64,000 nucleotides of DNA from assembly GCF_016591975.1 (NCBI RefSeq), contig NZ_AP024169.1, forward strand, positions 1,536,001 through 1,600,000, read 5' to 3'. The notes under the pieces are model-generated. The model was not told the origin of the DNA and did no database searches. It saw only the letters and a program-made list of their open reading frames with translations. This DNA comes from Anaeromicropila herbilytica (GTDB lineage Bacteria > Bacillota > Clostridia > Lachnospirales > Lachnospiraceae). Position numbers and translations under genes: made by a program. Shown here one piece after another: positions 52,335 to 62,407 of this stretch (positions are counted from its first letter, which is position 1; each line of letters starts with the position of its first letter).

Positions 52335-55043
52335 TTAATTATCACTGCCCATAGTAGGTTCATTCTCTGGAGTTTGAGTCGGAGTAGGAATTACAACAGG
52401 AGGTGTGGTAACAATAGGTACCGTTGGTTCTTTTGGTGTAGTGCTTGGAGTAGGAGATGGTGACGCTTTGGATGGTGGTGTAATAAATTCTCCTGAGCTA
52501 CCTCTGTTCTTACTATTATGCACATTGCAGGTAGAATCCTGTAGATTTTCTGGAAGTATATAAGGAGTATCTGCGGTGTGCCCACTTTCTTTTTCTTTAA
52601 TCAGATATACCTTATCAGAAACAGAGCTTTTAGGACAATACTCATTTGCTATCTTACCAGATTCTTTACAGATAGATAATTTGATATGAACATCACATTT
52701 TTCTGTTGGAACTGTACCTTTGGCAAAATATTCAGTTCGCACTGTTGATCCGCCCTGTGCTTCATTGCATACCCCATCAATGGCTAACTTACCAGACTTA
52801 GTACATATTTTAGCAGATACAATTGAATCTGGCATCTTAAAGGATTTAGTCTGCAATTTAGCATTTACCTTTTCCATAATCGTTCGCCATATAACTTTGT
52901 GATAAGTTGTATCAGTTAATGAACCATTGTTATCATAACCTGTCCATATTGTCGCCGTATAATATGGCGTAAATCCAGAAAACCATAAATCATTTTCATC
53001 GGAAGTTGTACCCGTCTTACCGGCAATTGGCATTGATATATTTTGAAATCTAACTCTTGTTCCAGTTCCCTTTTTAACAACGTCCTCCATAGCGTTTGTT
53101 AATAACCATGAGGTAGATTCTTTCATAACCTGTCTTGTTTTAGGCTTATTATTAATAAGAACCTTGTTATTATGATCTAATATTTTGGTATAGAATGTTG
53201 GCGTAGTATAGATACCATCATTCGCTATACTTGCAAATGCTCCAGTAAGTTCAAGATTAGTAACACCTTTTGTTAATCCACCAAGGGCCATTGGTAAGCC
53301 AATATCTGAAAAAACTTTTCCGTTATCGTCAACTTCATTTTCAACTAGAGTGCTAAATCCAAGTTTTGAAAGGTATTCAAATCCAACTTGTGGTGTGACT
53401 TTCTCTAATGTCTTTACTGTTACAATATTCATAGAATTATATATTGCTTGTCTTAAAGTTGTAAGACCATTATAGGAGTGGTTCCAGTTATTAACAGGTC
53501 TTCCATTCGGATATTTAAATGGTGAATCATCAAATACGCTTGCTAAAGTCATGCCTCCAGTATCAAGTGCTGGTAAGTAAGTAGATAAAATCTTAAAGGT
53601 GGAACCCGGCTGTCTAGTTGTTGTAGAAGCACGATTCAAAGTTAAGTTACCTTCTTTTTGTCCACGGCCACCTATAATTGCTTTTACCTGGCCAGTAGCT
53701 TGATCCATTACAACAAAGGAAGCTTGTGGTTCAATTGTCATTGTAACTTTTTCACCTGTAATTTCATCACCATCCTCTACGACAGAAGATTTGAATTCTT
53801 GGATATAAGGTTTTACATCACCCTTTTGACTAAATAATTCTGGCATAGTCTGATGTTTTTGTGAAAAATAATTACGAACATGTCCTTCGGAGTAATTCAC
53901 AGTTTTTCCATTTTTCTTTAATATCGAAAGTCGATAGGATAATTCCCATTTTGAATTGGAAGGGAAATAGCTTGGGTCTTGGAATACACTATCGCATATT
54001 TTTTGAATGGCCGAATCTTGTGTTGTATAAATACTCAATCCACCACGATATAAAGCATTTGTAGCTTGCGTATAACTATAACCTTTTTTTGTTTGCAAAT
54101 CATTAATGACTTGGTTAATCAATTCATCGACGAAATAAGAATATACGGATGAATCGGATTGTTCTTTATTGACTGTTTGAATTCTATCATATACTTCATC
54201 ATCTTGAACTGCTTTATCGTAATTCGCTTGAGATATTAATTTTTGCTCTAACATATTATTTAGAATCTCGCTACGTCTCTTAGCATTTGCTTTTGGATGT
54301 GTAATTGGATTAAGATAAACTGGTGATTGTGTAATACCAGCAATAACTGCAGCTTCAGATAAAGTGATATCACTTACATCTTTGTTAAAATAACGTAATG
54401 AGGCAGCTTGTACACCTAAAGTATTCTGTCCTAGATTAATTGTATTAAGATAATATTCTAAAATTTGTTTTTTAGTTAGTTTATTTTCTAATTGAACTGC
54501 AAGATATTGTTCTTGTACTTTTCTTTCAAATCTAGATATAAATCCAGTTTCGTTCCCACCTTCAAAAACTTGATTTTTCAATAATTGTTGAGTTAAAGTA
54601 CTTGCACCTTCGGAAAAATCACCAGAGGAAATACCTACAAAAAACGCTCGAAAAATACCTCTTACGTCAATACCATTGTGTTTATAAAAACGTTCATCTT
54701 CAATTGCGATAAATGCATTTTGTAAATTCTTTGGTATTTTATCTATATCGGCATATATTCTATTGGCTTGCGAACCTGCAAGCTTTATGAGCTCATTACC
54801 ATCTTGATCATATATAGTTGTAGAAAAACCGGTTGGAGCGACATCGATAGCGTCAATGTTAGGTGCATCGTCAATTAAACCTTTAATTACACCATAACCA
54901 GATGCTACTCCTACGAAAGCAAGCAAAACAATACTAACAAGAAAAATACGAAATAATGAAATCAATGCTTTGGTTTTTAATTTAGCAGATGCTGACTTCA
55001 ATCTTCTTTGCTTGTTTGCGGCTTCTTTTTTACTAAAGTTCAT
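52335..55043 (-). CDS. Class A penicillin-binding protein (PBP1A type)
   Basis: Bifunctional peptidoglycan synthase, 902 residues. A cytoplasmic basic start and one membrane anchor (~30-55) lead to a GT51 glycosyltransferase domain (catalytic E115 in EDERFYKH, then GASTLTQQLLKN). The transpeptidase domain has Ser481 in GSTFK, S537-M-N539 and K676-T-G. A Cys-containing beta section and a ~60-residue Pro/Thr/Ser-rich tail end the protein; the tail may sit in the wall. AAGGAGGT is placed before the ATG at 55043. Confidence 0.96.
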   Translation of the reverse strand: MNFSKKEAANKQRRLKSASAKLKTKALISLFRIFLVSIVLLAFVGVASGYGVIKGLIDDAPNIDAIDVAPTGFSTTIYDQDGNELIKLAGSQANRIYADIDKIPKNLQNAFIAIEDERFYKHNGIDVRGIFRAFFVGISSGDFSEGASTLTQQLLKNQVFEGGNETGFISRFERKVQEQYLAVQLENKLTKKQILEYYLNTINLGQNTLGVQAASLRYFNKDVSDITLSEAAVIAGITQSPVYLNPITHPKANAKRRSEILNNMLEQKLISQANYDKAVQDDEVYDRIQTVNKEQSDSSVYSYFVDELINQVINDLQTKKGYSYTQATNALYRGGLSIYTTQDSAIQKICDSVFQDPSYFPSNSKWELSYRLSILKKNGKTVNYSEGHVRNYFSQKHQTMPELFSQKGDVKPYIQEFKSSVVEDGDEITGEKVTMTIEPQASFVVMDQATGQVKAIIGGRGQKEGNLTLNRASTTTRQPGSTFKILSTYLPALDTGGMTLASVFDDSPFKYPNGRPVNNWNHSYNGLTTLRQAIYNSMNIVTVKTLEKVTPQVGFEYLSKLGFSTLVENEVDDNGKVFSDIGLPMALGGLTKGVTNLELTGAFASIANDGIYTTPTFYTKILDHNNKVLINNKPKTRQVMKESTSWLLTNAMEDVVKKGTGTRVRFQNISMPIAGKTGTTSDENDLWFSGFTPYYTATIWTGYDNNGSLTDTTYHKVIWRTIMEKVNAKLQTKSFKMPDSIVSAKICTKSGKLAIDGVCNEAQGGSTVRTEYFAKGTVPTEKCDVHIKLSICKESGKIANEYCPKSSVSDKVYLIKEKESGHTADTPYILPENLQDSTCNVHNSKNRGSSGEFITPPSKASPSPTPSTTPKEPTVPIVTTPPVVIPTPTQTPENEPTMGSDN

Positions 55044-55369
55044 AGTAAACCTCCTTTTCCGTACTATTATACCAAATTAGAAACTTTAAATAAAGGTTAA
55101 AATAAAAAATTGACATTTATTACATAAATATGATTTATCTCAATCTAGATTATGTTATTGTCCAATAATGAAAAATAATACGTAAAAATTTAGTGAAAAA
55201 AATTAAATATAACAAAAAATAATTGTAAAAACTATTGATTTATTAAAAATCTACGTAGAGAACTGTCAAAAGATGTCGTTATTCTAACGATTTTGCGATA
55301 AGTTATACTTTTACTATGCATACTTTACTTGTATAATTACATATTATTGGTAGATATGGAGGGGTCCTA
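55044..55369. other. Divergent gap between PBP and the DUF6514-like gene
   Basis: AT-rich, with no ORF. A promoter-like TTTTAC (55309) and TATAAT (55332-55337) with a 17-base spacer faces the plus-strand gene. Nothing else was recognised. Confidence 0.35.
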
Positions 55370-55666
55370 ATGAAAAACAAAATTCTAGTTGGTTCAAAAA
55401 CAATTGAACTGGAAGACATGCGGATGATGAGTTTGGAATATTATTTACTAGAACATGTATCAGAAGAGAATAAAGAGAAAGCTCTTTATGGAGTAAAGAT
55501 TACAAAAAAGATTGATGACTATATGGAATCAGAAGAGGTGGATGCAATATCATATTCTAAGGAATTTGTTGAGCAAATGATAAAGCAGTTAATGGATAAT
55601 GACGTTACTCCCATTTCAATGATAGAGATCATCGATGAAATGATAACCGTTCGGTTATGCAGTTAA
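55370..55666 (+). CDS. DUF6514-like small protein
   Basis: A protein of 98 residues. The pattern SLEYYLLEH, YGVKITKKID, then SKEFVEQMIKQLMDNDVTPISM resembles the clostridial family DUF6514, whose function is unknown; the assignment is from memory. It is soluble, mixed alpha/beta and acidic. GGAGGGG precedes the ATG. It appears monocistronic; a promoter for the next gene lies downstream. Confidence 0.72.
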   Translation: MKNKILVGSKTIELEDMRMMSLEYYLLEHVSEENKEKALYGVKITKKIDDYMESEEVDAISYSKEFVEQMIKQLMDNDVTPISMIEIIDEMITVRLCS

Positions 55667-55781
55667 ATACATAAACTAAAAGCTTAGAAAATGCAAAAAC
55701 GAAACGACCTTTTCTCGTTTATGTGAACATCAATAAATGAGGAAGAATGTTTGCTATAAGATGAAAATATATGAACCAAAA

Positions 55782-55810
55782 TTGACTTGTAAATTTGTAT
55801 TATGTATAAT
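55782..55810 (+). promoter_or_regulatory. Promoter of the YigZ-family gene
   Basis: TTGACT at 55782-55787, a 17-base spacer and TATAAT at 55805-55810. The leader to the ATG at 56015 is about 200 bases with no clear fold. The rest of the gap from 55667 holds only a small AAACGA/TCGTTT hairpin near 55698. Confidence 0.7.
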
Positions 55811-56014
55811 AAACAATGAAATATTGTTCGAAGCCATATGGCTAAGAAAGAGGAAAGAGTGTAAGAAATTACATTCTATTATATACATTATATCCGTAAT
55901 GATAGTTTACTAATTAGATACTTTAGTATCATTAGTAACTTTATTATGAGCTATAGACTTTATAGTAAAAAGAGTCTTTTGCTAAATAAGATACAAAGAG
56001 ATAAGGAGCAATCT

Positions 56015-56665
56015 ATGGTTGAGGAATATAAAGTAGTCTATGAAGGTGGCGAAGGTGAGATCATTGAGAAAAAGTCTCGTTTTATTGCAACCGTGGTACC
56101 AGTAGATACGGAAGAAGAGGCATTAACTTTTATAGAGGCACAGAAAAAGAAATACTGGGATGCAAGACACAACTGTTCAGCATATGTTATTGGATCTAAA
56201 AATGAAATTATTCGTTGTAGCGATGACGGTGAGCCAAGTGGAACAGCAGGCAAACCGATGCTAGAGATACTTGTAAAGGAAGAGATTCATAACGCTTTAG
56301 TTGTTGTAACAAGATATTTTGGCGGAGTACTATTAGGTACAGGGGGTCTTATTCGAGCTTATCAGAAAGCTACGAAAGAAGGATTAAATAAAAGCATTAT
56401 TATTAATAAAAGTCTAGGATATCAATTAGAAGTGAATACAGATTATAATGGTATTGGTAAAATTCAATATATTATCGGACAGATGAATATTACAACAGTA
56501 GATACGGACTATACAGATGAAGTGACAATACATTTACTATTACCACCAAGGGATTTAGATTGTTTTCAAAAAAAAGTAATAGAAGCAACTAACGGAAAAG
56601 CGAAAATGTTATTAAAAGATCAAGTTTATTATGCCAATATATTGGGTGAAACAGTTATCTTTTAA
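56015..56665 (+). CDS. YigZ/IMPACT-family protein
   Basis: A protein of 216 residues of the UPF0029/IMPACT family. The start is set at 56015 by AAGGAG at 56003-56008; the ORF runs 69 bases further upstream without a site. Signatures are EKKSRFIATVVPV, DARHNCSAYVIG, DDGEPSGTAGKPMLE and TRYFGGVLLGTGGLIRAY, followed by a ferredoxin-like C-terminal domain. Members are thought to bind nucleic acid or ribosomes; the precise role is unsettled. Confidence 0.93.
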   Translation: MVEEYKVVYEGGEGEIIEKKSRFIATVVPVDTEEEALTFIEAQKKKYWDARHNCSAYVIGSKNEIIRCSDDGEPSGTAGKPMLEILVKEEIHNALVVVTRYFGGVLLGTGGLIRAYQKATKEGLNKSIIINKSLGYQLEVNTDYNGIGKIQYIIGQMNITTVDTDYTDEVTIHLLLPPRDLDCFQKKVIEATNGKAKMLLKDQVYYANILGETVIF

Positions 56666-56673
56666 ATTTTGAT

Positions 56674-56700
56674 AAGCCAGGTATTATTACCTGGCTTTTT
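56674..56700 (+). terminator. Intrinsic terminator of the YigZ-family gene
   Basis: AAGCCAGGTA pairs perfectly with TACCTGGCTT around a 4-base loop, followed by T's. Confidence 0.92.
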
Positions 56701-56837
56701 AGATACGGTAGAAATACTATTGTGTATTTACAGGCAAAAAAGCATAAACTAGTTTATTGATAAAAATTTTATGATTTTATTAATTTAGGTTAAGTTGAAA
56801 AATATTCACATTATTTATAATAATAGAGGTGAAACCA

Positions 56838-57491
56838 ATGAAAGAAAATAAATTTCTTGAAAATGATAATAAATTTTATATAGAAGTGAAACCAATAATT
56901 AGGTATCCAAAATGCTATATTAGTGGAAAAGAACAAGATTGTTTGAATTGTGAATTACAAAAAAATAATCTATGTGATTCACCTTTTGGTAAATGTATGG
57001 TAAAATATCCTGGACATAATAAAGGATGTCCTAATTATGGTAAGAAAGCAAATTGTCCACCTAATATACCTGGTTTTGATCAAATATTTGATATGAGTAA
57101 ACCAATCTATGCAATCTACAGTATTTTTAATCTGAAGCAACATGTTGAGAAAATGAGGGATAGACATCCAAATTGGACGGACAAGCAATGTAGATGTAGT
57201 CTATATTGGCAAGGAACAGCAAAAAAGCAACTAAGGATTAACTGTGTAGAATTCATGGAGCAATTCAAGGAAAAAGAATATATACTGGTAGAAGCACCAG
57301 AATCATTCGGGGTTGATGTAACAGAGACAATGAAAAAGGAAGGTATACTACTTGAATGGCCACCAATGAATGATGTATATAAGATTAATTTTGCTGGGGT
57401 GTTACGAGAAGATATTAAAAATAATGAGTATGTAAATGGTCGAAAAAAATGGATTAACGAAAAGGGATACTTAATACTGGAGCAAAGATAG
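56838..57491 (+). CDS. Cys-rich metal-binding protein, DUF2284-like
   Basis: A protein of 217 residues, starting at the ATG 56838 behind AGAGGTGA. It has eleven cysteines, mostly in the first half: CYISGKEQDCLNCELQ, then CDSPFGKCMVKYPGH and GCPNYGKKANCPPNIPG. This resembles the predicted metal-binding family DUF2284 and suggests a zinc or iron-sulfur site. No membrane segment is present. Function unknown. It ends before a hairpin at 57525. Confidence 0.7.
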   Translation: MKENKFLENDNKFYIEVKPIIRYPKCYISGKEQDCLNCELQKNNLCDSPFGKCMVKYPGHNKGCPNYGKKANCPPNIPGFDQIFDMSKPIYAIYSIFNLKQHVEKMRDRHPNWTDKQCRCSLYWQGTAKKQLRINCVEFMEQFKEKEYILVEAPESFGVDVTETMKKEGILLEWPPMNDVYKINFAGVLREDIKNNEYVNGRKKWINEKGYLILEQR

Positions 57492-57524
57492 AAAATAATC
57501 GTCAGTGGATCATTAAATTGTTAC

Positions 57525-57564
57525 AGTTGTGTCATCATCACCGAGATGTGTTGATGACACAACT
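57525..57564 (+). terminator. Strong hairpin after the DUF2284-like gene
   Basis: The arms 57525-57540 and 57549-57564 pair over 15 of 16 bases. Only a weak T-rich tail follows. Confidence 0.65.
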
Positions 57565-57591
57565 TATATTTATAGTAAATAGGAGAAGAAA

Positions 57592-58668
57592 ATGAGAACA
57601 ATATTTGAAAACTTATGTATGGAGTACGCACAAAATAAAAAATTTAGTGGTACCTGTATGGTAAAATCAGAACATGAAATTATCTTTTCAGGATCATATG
57701 GTTATGCTAATATAGCTTTTGGTATTCCAAATGTAATTGATACTAAATTTGATACTGCATCAATTACGAAAACTTTTACAGCGGCAGCTATTATGCAATT
57801 GATAGAAAAAGGTGTATTAAACTTAACGGATAAAATCGTTAATATTATTGACTTGAAGGATACTAAGATTCCAGAGAATGTAACAATAGAGCATTTACTT
57901 AATCATACATCTGGCATTGCAGATGATGCAGACGAGGAAGCTGGTGAAGAGTATTCGGCATTGTTTATTAACACTCCAAATTATTCATTTCGAGAATGTA
58001 AAGATTTTCTGAAAAATTTTGCATATAAGGATCCATATTTTAAAGCTGGAACTAATGTAAGATATAGTAATTGCGCCTTTATATTATTAGGATTGGCAAT
58101 AGAAAAATTAACAGGAGTCAGTTATAGAACATATGTTACTGAGAATATTTTTAAAGTATGTGAAATGACGAATACAAGATTCAGCTCTATGGATGAGATT
58201 AATGAAAATACCGCAGAAGGTTACACTAGCGTATTTGATGAAAATGATAATTGGATTGGTTTTAAGAAAAATATATATTGTTATCCTCCAATTGGAACCG
58301 CAGATAGTGGAGCATATACGACAGTTGAAGATTTAGATAAATTTATGCGAGGAATAAAGGACGGTAAATTATTTGCTGAAAAATATAGTCAAATGTTACT
58401 AACTCCTCACTGTGATATTATTAAACCATCTAGTTGGAGAGAAGCACCTGATACCACTATTAGAAATGGATATGCTTTTGAATTCATCGAGATAGAGAAA
58501 GAAACATTTTGTATCTATAAAGATGGATTAAATAATGGGGTTGCTACAATGTTCTCTTATTATCCTAAAGCGGATATTACGGTTTCTATCTTAGCAAATC
58601 AAGATTGCAATATATGGGAGTTACATAGGCAAATGCAAACAGAAATTTATCATAGATACTATAAGTAA
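57592..58668 (+). CDS. Serine beta-lactamase-like hydrolase (class C/AmpH family)
   Basis: A protein of 358 residues without a signal peptide, so probably cytoplasmic. The SxxK motif is TASITKTFTAAAI (Ser near residue 63), followed by LLNHTSGIAD, the YxN motif RYSNCAFILLG and a C-terminal DGLNNGVATMFSYYP in place of the KTG-like strand. The family includes esterases, D-amino-acid peptidases and beta-lactamases; without export, resistance is unlikely. RBS TAGGAG. Confidence 0.88.
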   Translation: MRTIFENLCMEYAQNKKFSGTCMVKSEHEIIFSGSYGYANIAFGIPNVIDTKFDTASITKTFTAAAIMQLIEKGVLNLTDKIVNIIDLKDTKIPENVTIEHLLNHTSGIADDADEEAGEEYSALFINTPNYSFRECKDFLKNFAYKDPYFKAGTNVRYSNCAFILLGLAIEKLTGVSYRTYVTENIFKVCEMTNTRFSSMDEINENTAEGYTSVFDENDNWIGFKKNIYCYPPIGTADSGAYTTVEDLDKFMRGIKDGKLFAEKYSQMLLTPHCDIIKPSSWREAPDTTIRNGYAFEFIEIEKETFCIYKDGLNNGVATMFSYYPKADITVSILANQDCNIWELHRQMQTEIYHRYYK

Positions 58669-58821
58669 AGAGAAGATTTCGTTGAAATCCTCGAGTATCA
58701 AATGTCAAAAAAGAAATATTTTGTTGTATATTGATTGTTTGATTTTCCTCCCAAACAATGGAAGGTGATTGAGCAATTCATAAAGGATATGAATGAGATT
58801 AAATAGAGAATACATTTCAAC

Positions 58822-58849
58822 TTGAGTATTTTTAAAAATATGCTACAAT
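58822..58849 (+). promoter_or_regulatory. Promoter of the nitroreductase-vanZ pair
   Basis: TTGAGT at 58822-58827, a 16-base spacer and TACAAT at 58844-58849. Confidence 0.6.
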
Positions 58850-58962
58850 CATAGTGAAAGAAAATAAATCAGAGAGGAATGCCACATAGTTATTCTATCA
58901 ACTTTTTTTGCTGTGGCAATAATCCATCAATGGGAAGTTGGGTTATTTATTAGGTAATATAT

Positions 58963-59496
58963 ATGGAATTTAAAGAATGTATTAAAAACAGAAGAAGTAT
59001 AAGAAAATTTAAAACAGAGGAAGTATCCTCAGAAGATATCATAAAAATGGTAGATGCAGCCTCACTTGCACCTTCATGGAAGAATACTCAAGTAACAAGA
59101 TATTATGCAGTTAAAACAAAAGAAATAAAAGATCAAATGGTAGACTTAGTTCCAGGATTTAATCAACCAGCTACTAGTTCAGCTCCAGTGATTATTGTAT
59201 CTACTGTAGTGAAAAAACGCTCTGGATTCAACCGTGAGGGGCAACCAGATACATTCAAAGGTGATGCATGGGAGATGTATGATTGTGGGCAATCCAATCT
59301 ATTATTCTGTCTTGAAGCACATGAATTAGGTTATGGTACTGTTATTATGGGATATTTTGATGCAGAAGCAATTCATAAGTTAATTGGTGCACCAGATACA
59401 GAAGAAGTATCATCTGTAATTGCACTTGGTATCCCTGAGGAGCATCCGGATATGCCAAAGAGAAAAGGTGCAGATTTAATACTCAAAGAAATCTAG
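58963..59496 (+). CDS. Nitroreductase-family flavoprotein
   Basis: FMN-dependent oxidoreductase, 177 residues. The N-terminal signature CIKNRRSIRKFKTEEVSSED binds the FMN phosphate; ASLAPSWKNTQ, LEAHELGYGTVIMGYF and GIPEEHP complete the fold. Substrates of this family (nitro compounds, quinones, flavins) cannot be read from sequence. The ribosome site is weak. It is followed after 17 bases by the VanZ-like gene. Confidence 0.93.
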   Translation: MEFKECIKNRRSIRKFKTEEVSSEDIIKMVDAASLAPSWKNTQVTRYYAVKTKEIKDQMVDLVPGFNQPATSSAPVIIVSTVVKKRSGFNREGQPDTFKGDAWEMYDCGQSNLLFCLEAHELGYGTVIMGYFDAEAIHKLIGAPDTEEVSSVIALGIPEEHPDMPKRKGADLILKEI

Positions 59497-59513
59497 AATT
59501 TAGGAGAGAATGC

Positions 59514-60008
59514 ATGAGTATTAAAATGAAATATCTATCTTTTATTCCCGCAATTGTAATTATGTGTATCATATTTATCTATTCATCAAAAACAGCTGTT
59601 GAATCAGAACATGCGAGTAATGAAGTGACTTATTCTATTATTAATGTGTATAATCAATGGTTTCATAAAGAATACACACACAATGAAAAGGAAAAGATTG
59701 TAGAAAAACTTGATTTCATTGTTCGAAAAATGGCTCATGCAACAGAGTATCTAATCCTTGCACTTAGTGTTGCGTTTCCATTAACAATCAATGGATGGAA
59801 AGGTAAGCGATTATTTATTGCAACATTACTAATCTGTATCTTCTATGCTTCGACAGATGAATTCCATCAGTTATTTGTAAGTGGACGAAGTGGGCAGATA
59901 CGAGATGTATGTATTGATGGAACTGGTGCATTTATAGGAACAAGCATTTTTGTATTTATAAGAACAAGATTTCTTTGTAGAAAGAAAAGTGAACCAGAGT
60001 TGTCATAA
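59514..60008 (+). CDS. VanZ-like membrane protein
   Basis: A protein of 164 residues with four membrane segments. It shows the VanZ-like pattern: FIPAIVIMCIIFIYSSK, then VRKMAHATEYLILAL and STDEFHQLFVSGRSGQIRDV, the signature loop, then DGTGAFIGTSIF. VanZ itself gives low-level teicoplanin resistance, but most members have unknown roles. TAGGAGAG precedes the ATG. Probably co-transcribed with the nitroreductase gene. Confidence 0.92.
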   Translation: MSIKMKYLSFIPAIVIMCIIFIYSSKTAVESEHASNEVTYSIINVYNQWFHKEYTHNEKEKIVEKLDFIVRKMAHATEYLILALSVAFPLTINGWKGKRLFIATLLICIFYASTDEFHQLFVSGRSGQIRDVCIDGTGAFIGTSIFVFIRTRFLCRKKSEPELS

Positions 60009-60080
60009 AAGATACTATTATTGACTATCTTAATGATATAAGCAATAAATAAAAGCTGTAATGAAAGAAAAAAATATTAG

Positions 60081-60132
60081 TGCCTATAGGTAAATGCTAT
60101 TATGTAGATATATAAAGCATTACCTATAGGCA
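60081..60132. terminator. Hairpin between convergent vanZ-like and mannanase genes
   Basis: The arms 60081-60098 and 60116-60132 pair with one bulged base around a 17-base loop. There is a T/A-rich flank on both sides. Confidence 0.75.
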
Positions 60133-60201
60133 TTATTAGATTTCAAGATTGATTAAATTTAGATATTCAATATTTATTATAAATCAAAGTATACCTCTTC
60201 T

Positions 60202-62379
60202 TTAAGGCTCTACACCAAGTACTAGTTTACCATCATAGTATACTACAATATGGTTGCTGTTTCCATAAGAGTAATCATTGATTTGGTTATATATACTCCA
60301 ATCATTTTTCACAGAGCGAGTAGTTATTGTTAAAGTCGAGCCAGCAGATAGTTTATCCGTTGTATTTAATTTTATTTCAAGATAAGTGTCTGCATTAGTT
60401 TTTGGTTGACTCATAGTTACAAATGAATGATTGATAGAACTTAGATAGCTTGCATAATAAGGTGCTTTATTCAATTGAACAGCTGCGGTATCACAATAAA
60501 AGGTTTCTTCGGAAGCTCCTTCTTTGGTGTAATAATAGCGAATGGATAATTTGGAAAGATCGATATCACTACCGCTTACATTCTTCAAAATAATATTATT
60601 ATTAATTGTATTAGAGGTATCCTTACCATTTCCAGTATTATTGATACTTAGGGTAAAGTCTCCAGTAGGAGAAGTGGTAGGAGCTACAGTAGGAGTAATC
60701 GTTGGAACCACAGTTGGTGCAATTGTCGGAGAAGAAGTTGGTATAGTAGTAGGTATGGCTGTAGGAGTTACAGTAGGTGTAGCTGTTGGTACCGCTGTAG
60801 GAGTAGTAGTAGGAGCTATGGTAGGTGATACAGTAGGTGTAGCGCTATTAAAATTAGGAAGTTCATCGAGCGTAATTACCTTATCGCTTTGGTATACTTT
60901 TTTTACCATAGCTGCTTCAGTATAAGTATCTCCGATTTCTCCAGAGGTGTTCATTAGAAAATCTCCATACCATACTGCAAAATATAACCAATATGCATTA
61001 TCTCTTAACATCATATCAGGATCAATCATAACACCATTTTCACTTAGGGCAGCCATTTTATTACCACTGGAGTAATTTATGGTCTTCATTAATTGATCGG
61101 ATTGTGAATTATAAGTGTGCTTTTCAGCATAAATATCGGTGCCAGAGATGTCGCAATAATTATCTCCTGGATACCAGCTAGCATCTTGTCCATTCCATAC
61201 CCAGATTAGGTTGTTTAATTTATGATAATTCGTTTGACGGTTGAACATTAATTTGTAAAGCCATAAATAAGGATCTTTACCTTTGGCACCCCACCAGAAC
61301 CAACCACCGCTTGCTTCATGAAGAGGTCTCCATAGAACGGTAACATTAGCTTGTTGTAATTGATCAAGATATCCTGAGATTGCATCAATATCACGTACTA
61401 GAAGATAACATTCTTCTGAGATTTTACCTGCTTCATACATAGATTTGATTTCTGACAAAGGCAACATACTGATGTCTTCGGTAGTTACTGCTTTGGATAA
61501 ATCAAAGGAAGTTTTATTAGCATAGAATTGATTGCCACCTTTTGGTGCATGCCAATGCCATTGGAATGTAACTAACCCACCTTTTTTATCCCAATTTAAA
61601 GCTTGGTTAATCTCTTCAGTATTATGCCAATCGCTTGCAGGATCACAGAAGATCATATCAAGCATACGAATTGCAGGATATTTACCAGTATATTTGTAAA
61701 GAGCGTCTACCTCAGTACTAGTATTTAAAGTACAAGATTGACCAGATAATGTTTGATTACCATAGATACTTTTTAGGTATTCCATAATATTTTTTGTCTT
61801 TTGATTCGCATTCTGATTAACAAGTGTTGAGGTTGCTGTATTGTAAACAGAATCTTTGATACCGGTTCCATCTTCAATGTTGATATAGTCTAGGTCAAAC
61901 CAACCCCAGGATTCTTTAATTGATAAAGTAATAGTTCCTTTTTCAAGATATACACTTTCGATTGTGGTATCGTTCCATGCACCATCACCTTTACTATAAA
62001 TGGTTGCAGCTTGTTTACCATTAATATAAAGGTAATTTTCTTTATAACTATCAGATGCTGAACGAATCACAAATGTGTAGTGCTTGGTTGTTGGAATCTC
62101 AACTTGTACAGACCATGAATTGTTGCTTTTCTGGTCGAAACCAGTAGCATAGCCTGTACCACTAAAACCAGCTCTAGTGGATGCTGCCTTGATATCTCCA
62201 GTCATTGTTGCATTTTCGGCTTCAATCTTTGTAGAGAATGTCTCTGCAGCTTGTACTGTATTGGTGTTATTTGCAAGTAGTAGATTTGTGTTAACCCCAG
62301 GTGTGTTGCCAAGGAGCAATGATGTTATCATCCCCAATATTAACATCATCGCCATGACGGTTCTTTTACCTCTTTTCAT
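60202..62379 (-). CDS. Secreted modular beta-mannanase, CBM35-GH26-CBM3
   Basis: A protein of 725 residues. An export signal (MKRGKRTVMAMMLILGMI, cleavage near VQAAE at ~45) is followed by a CBM35-like domain (~48-170; IEAENATMTG, DLDYINIEDG), a GH26 catalytic barrel (~185-500), a Thr/Pro linker (~510-565) and a C-terminal CBM3 cellulose-binding domain. Catalytic residues are the acid/base E355 in WRPLHEASGG and the nucleophile E447 in ALSENG. It should hydrolyse plant mannan while bound to cellulose. No dockerin is present. AAGGAGGT precedes the ATG. Confidence 0.94.
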   Translation of the reverse strand: MKRGKRTVMAMMLILGMITSLLLGNTPGVNTNLLLANNTNTVQAAETFSTKIEAENATMTGDIKAASTRAGFSGTGYATGFDQKSNNSWSVQVEIPTTKHYTFVIRSASDSYKENYLYINGKQAATIYSKGDGAWNDTTIESVYLEKGTITLSIKESWGWFDLDYINIEDGTGIKDSVYNTATSTLVNQNANQKTKNIMEYLKSIYGNQTLSGQSCTLNTSTEVDALYKYTGKYPAIRMLDMIFCDPASDWHNTEEINQALNWDKKGGLVTFQWHWHAPKGGNQFYANKTSFDLSKAVTTEDISMLPLSEIKSMYEAGKISEECYLLVRDIDAISGYLDQLQQANVTVLWRPLHEASGGWFWWGAKGKDPYLWLYKLMFNRQTNYHKLNNLIWVWNGQDASWYPGDNYCDISGTDIYAEKHTYNSQSDQLMKTINYSSGNKMAALSENGVMIDPDMMLRDNAYWLYFAVWYGDFLMNTSGEIGDTYTEAAMVKKVYQSDKVITLDELPNFNSATPTVSPTIAPTTTPTAVPTATPTVTPTAIPTTIPTSSPTIAPTVVPTITPTVAPTTSPTGDFTLSINNTGNGKDTSNTINNNIILKNVSGSDIDLSKLSIRYYYTKEGASEETFYCDTAAVQLNKAPYYASYLSSINHSFVTMSQPKTNADTYLEIKLNTTDKLSAGSTLTITTRSVKNDWSIYNQINDYSYGNSNHIVVYYDGKLVLGVEP
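60660..60850 (-). repeat. Degenerate Thr/Pro-codon tandem repeat encoding the mannanase linker
   Basis: Short units coding P-T-x-x-P-T repeat about a dozen times with variation. This can expand or contract and accounts for a Gly/Val-rich antisense ORF here. Confidence 0.8.
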
Positions 62380-62407
62380 ACTAAAAACCTCCTTATAATT
62401 TATAGTT

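Noticed and set aside
58741..58812. Short protein-like stretch ending ...WKVIEQFIKDMNEIK before a stop
   Set aside because: It could be the tail of a decayed gene, but an in-frame stop lies just upstream and only about 23 codons remain, so it cannot be supported.
60542..60925. 127-codon plus-strand ORF rich in Gly and Val
   Set aside because: It is the antisense of the Thr/Pro linker repeat of the mannanase gene.
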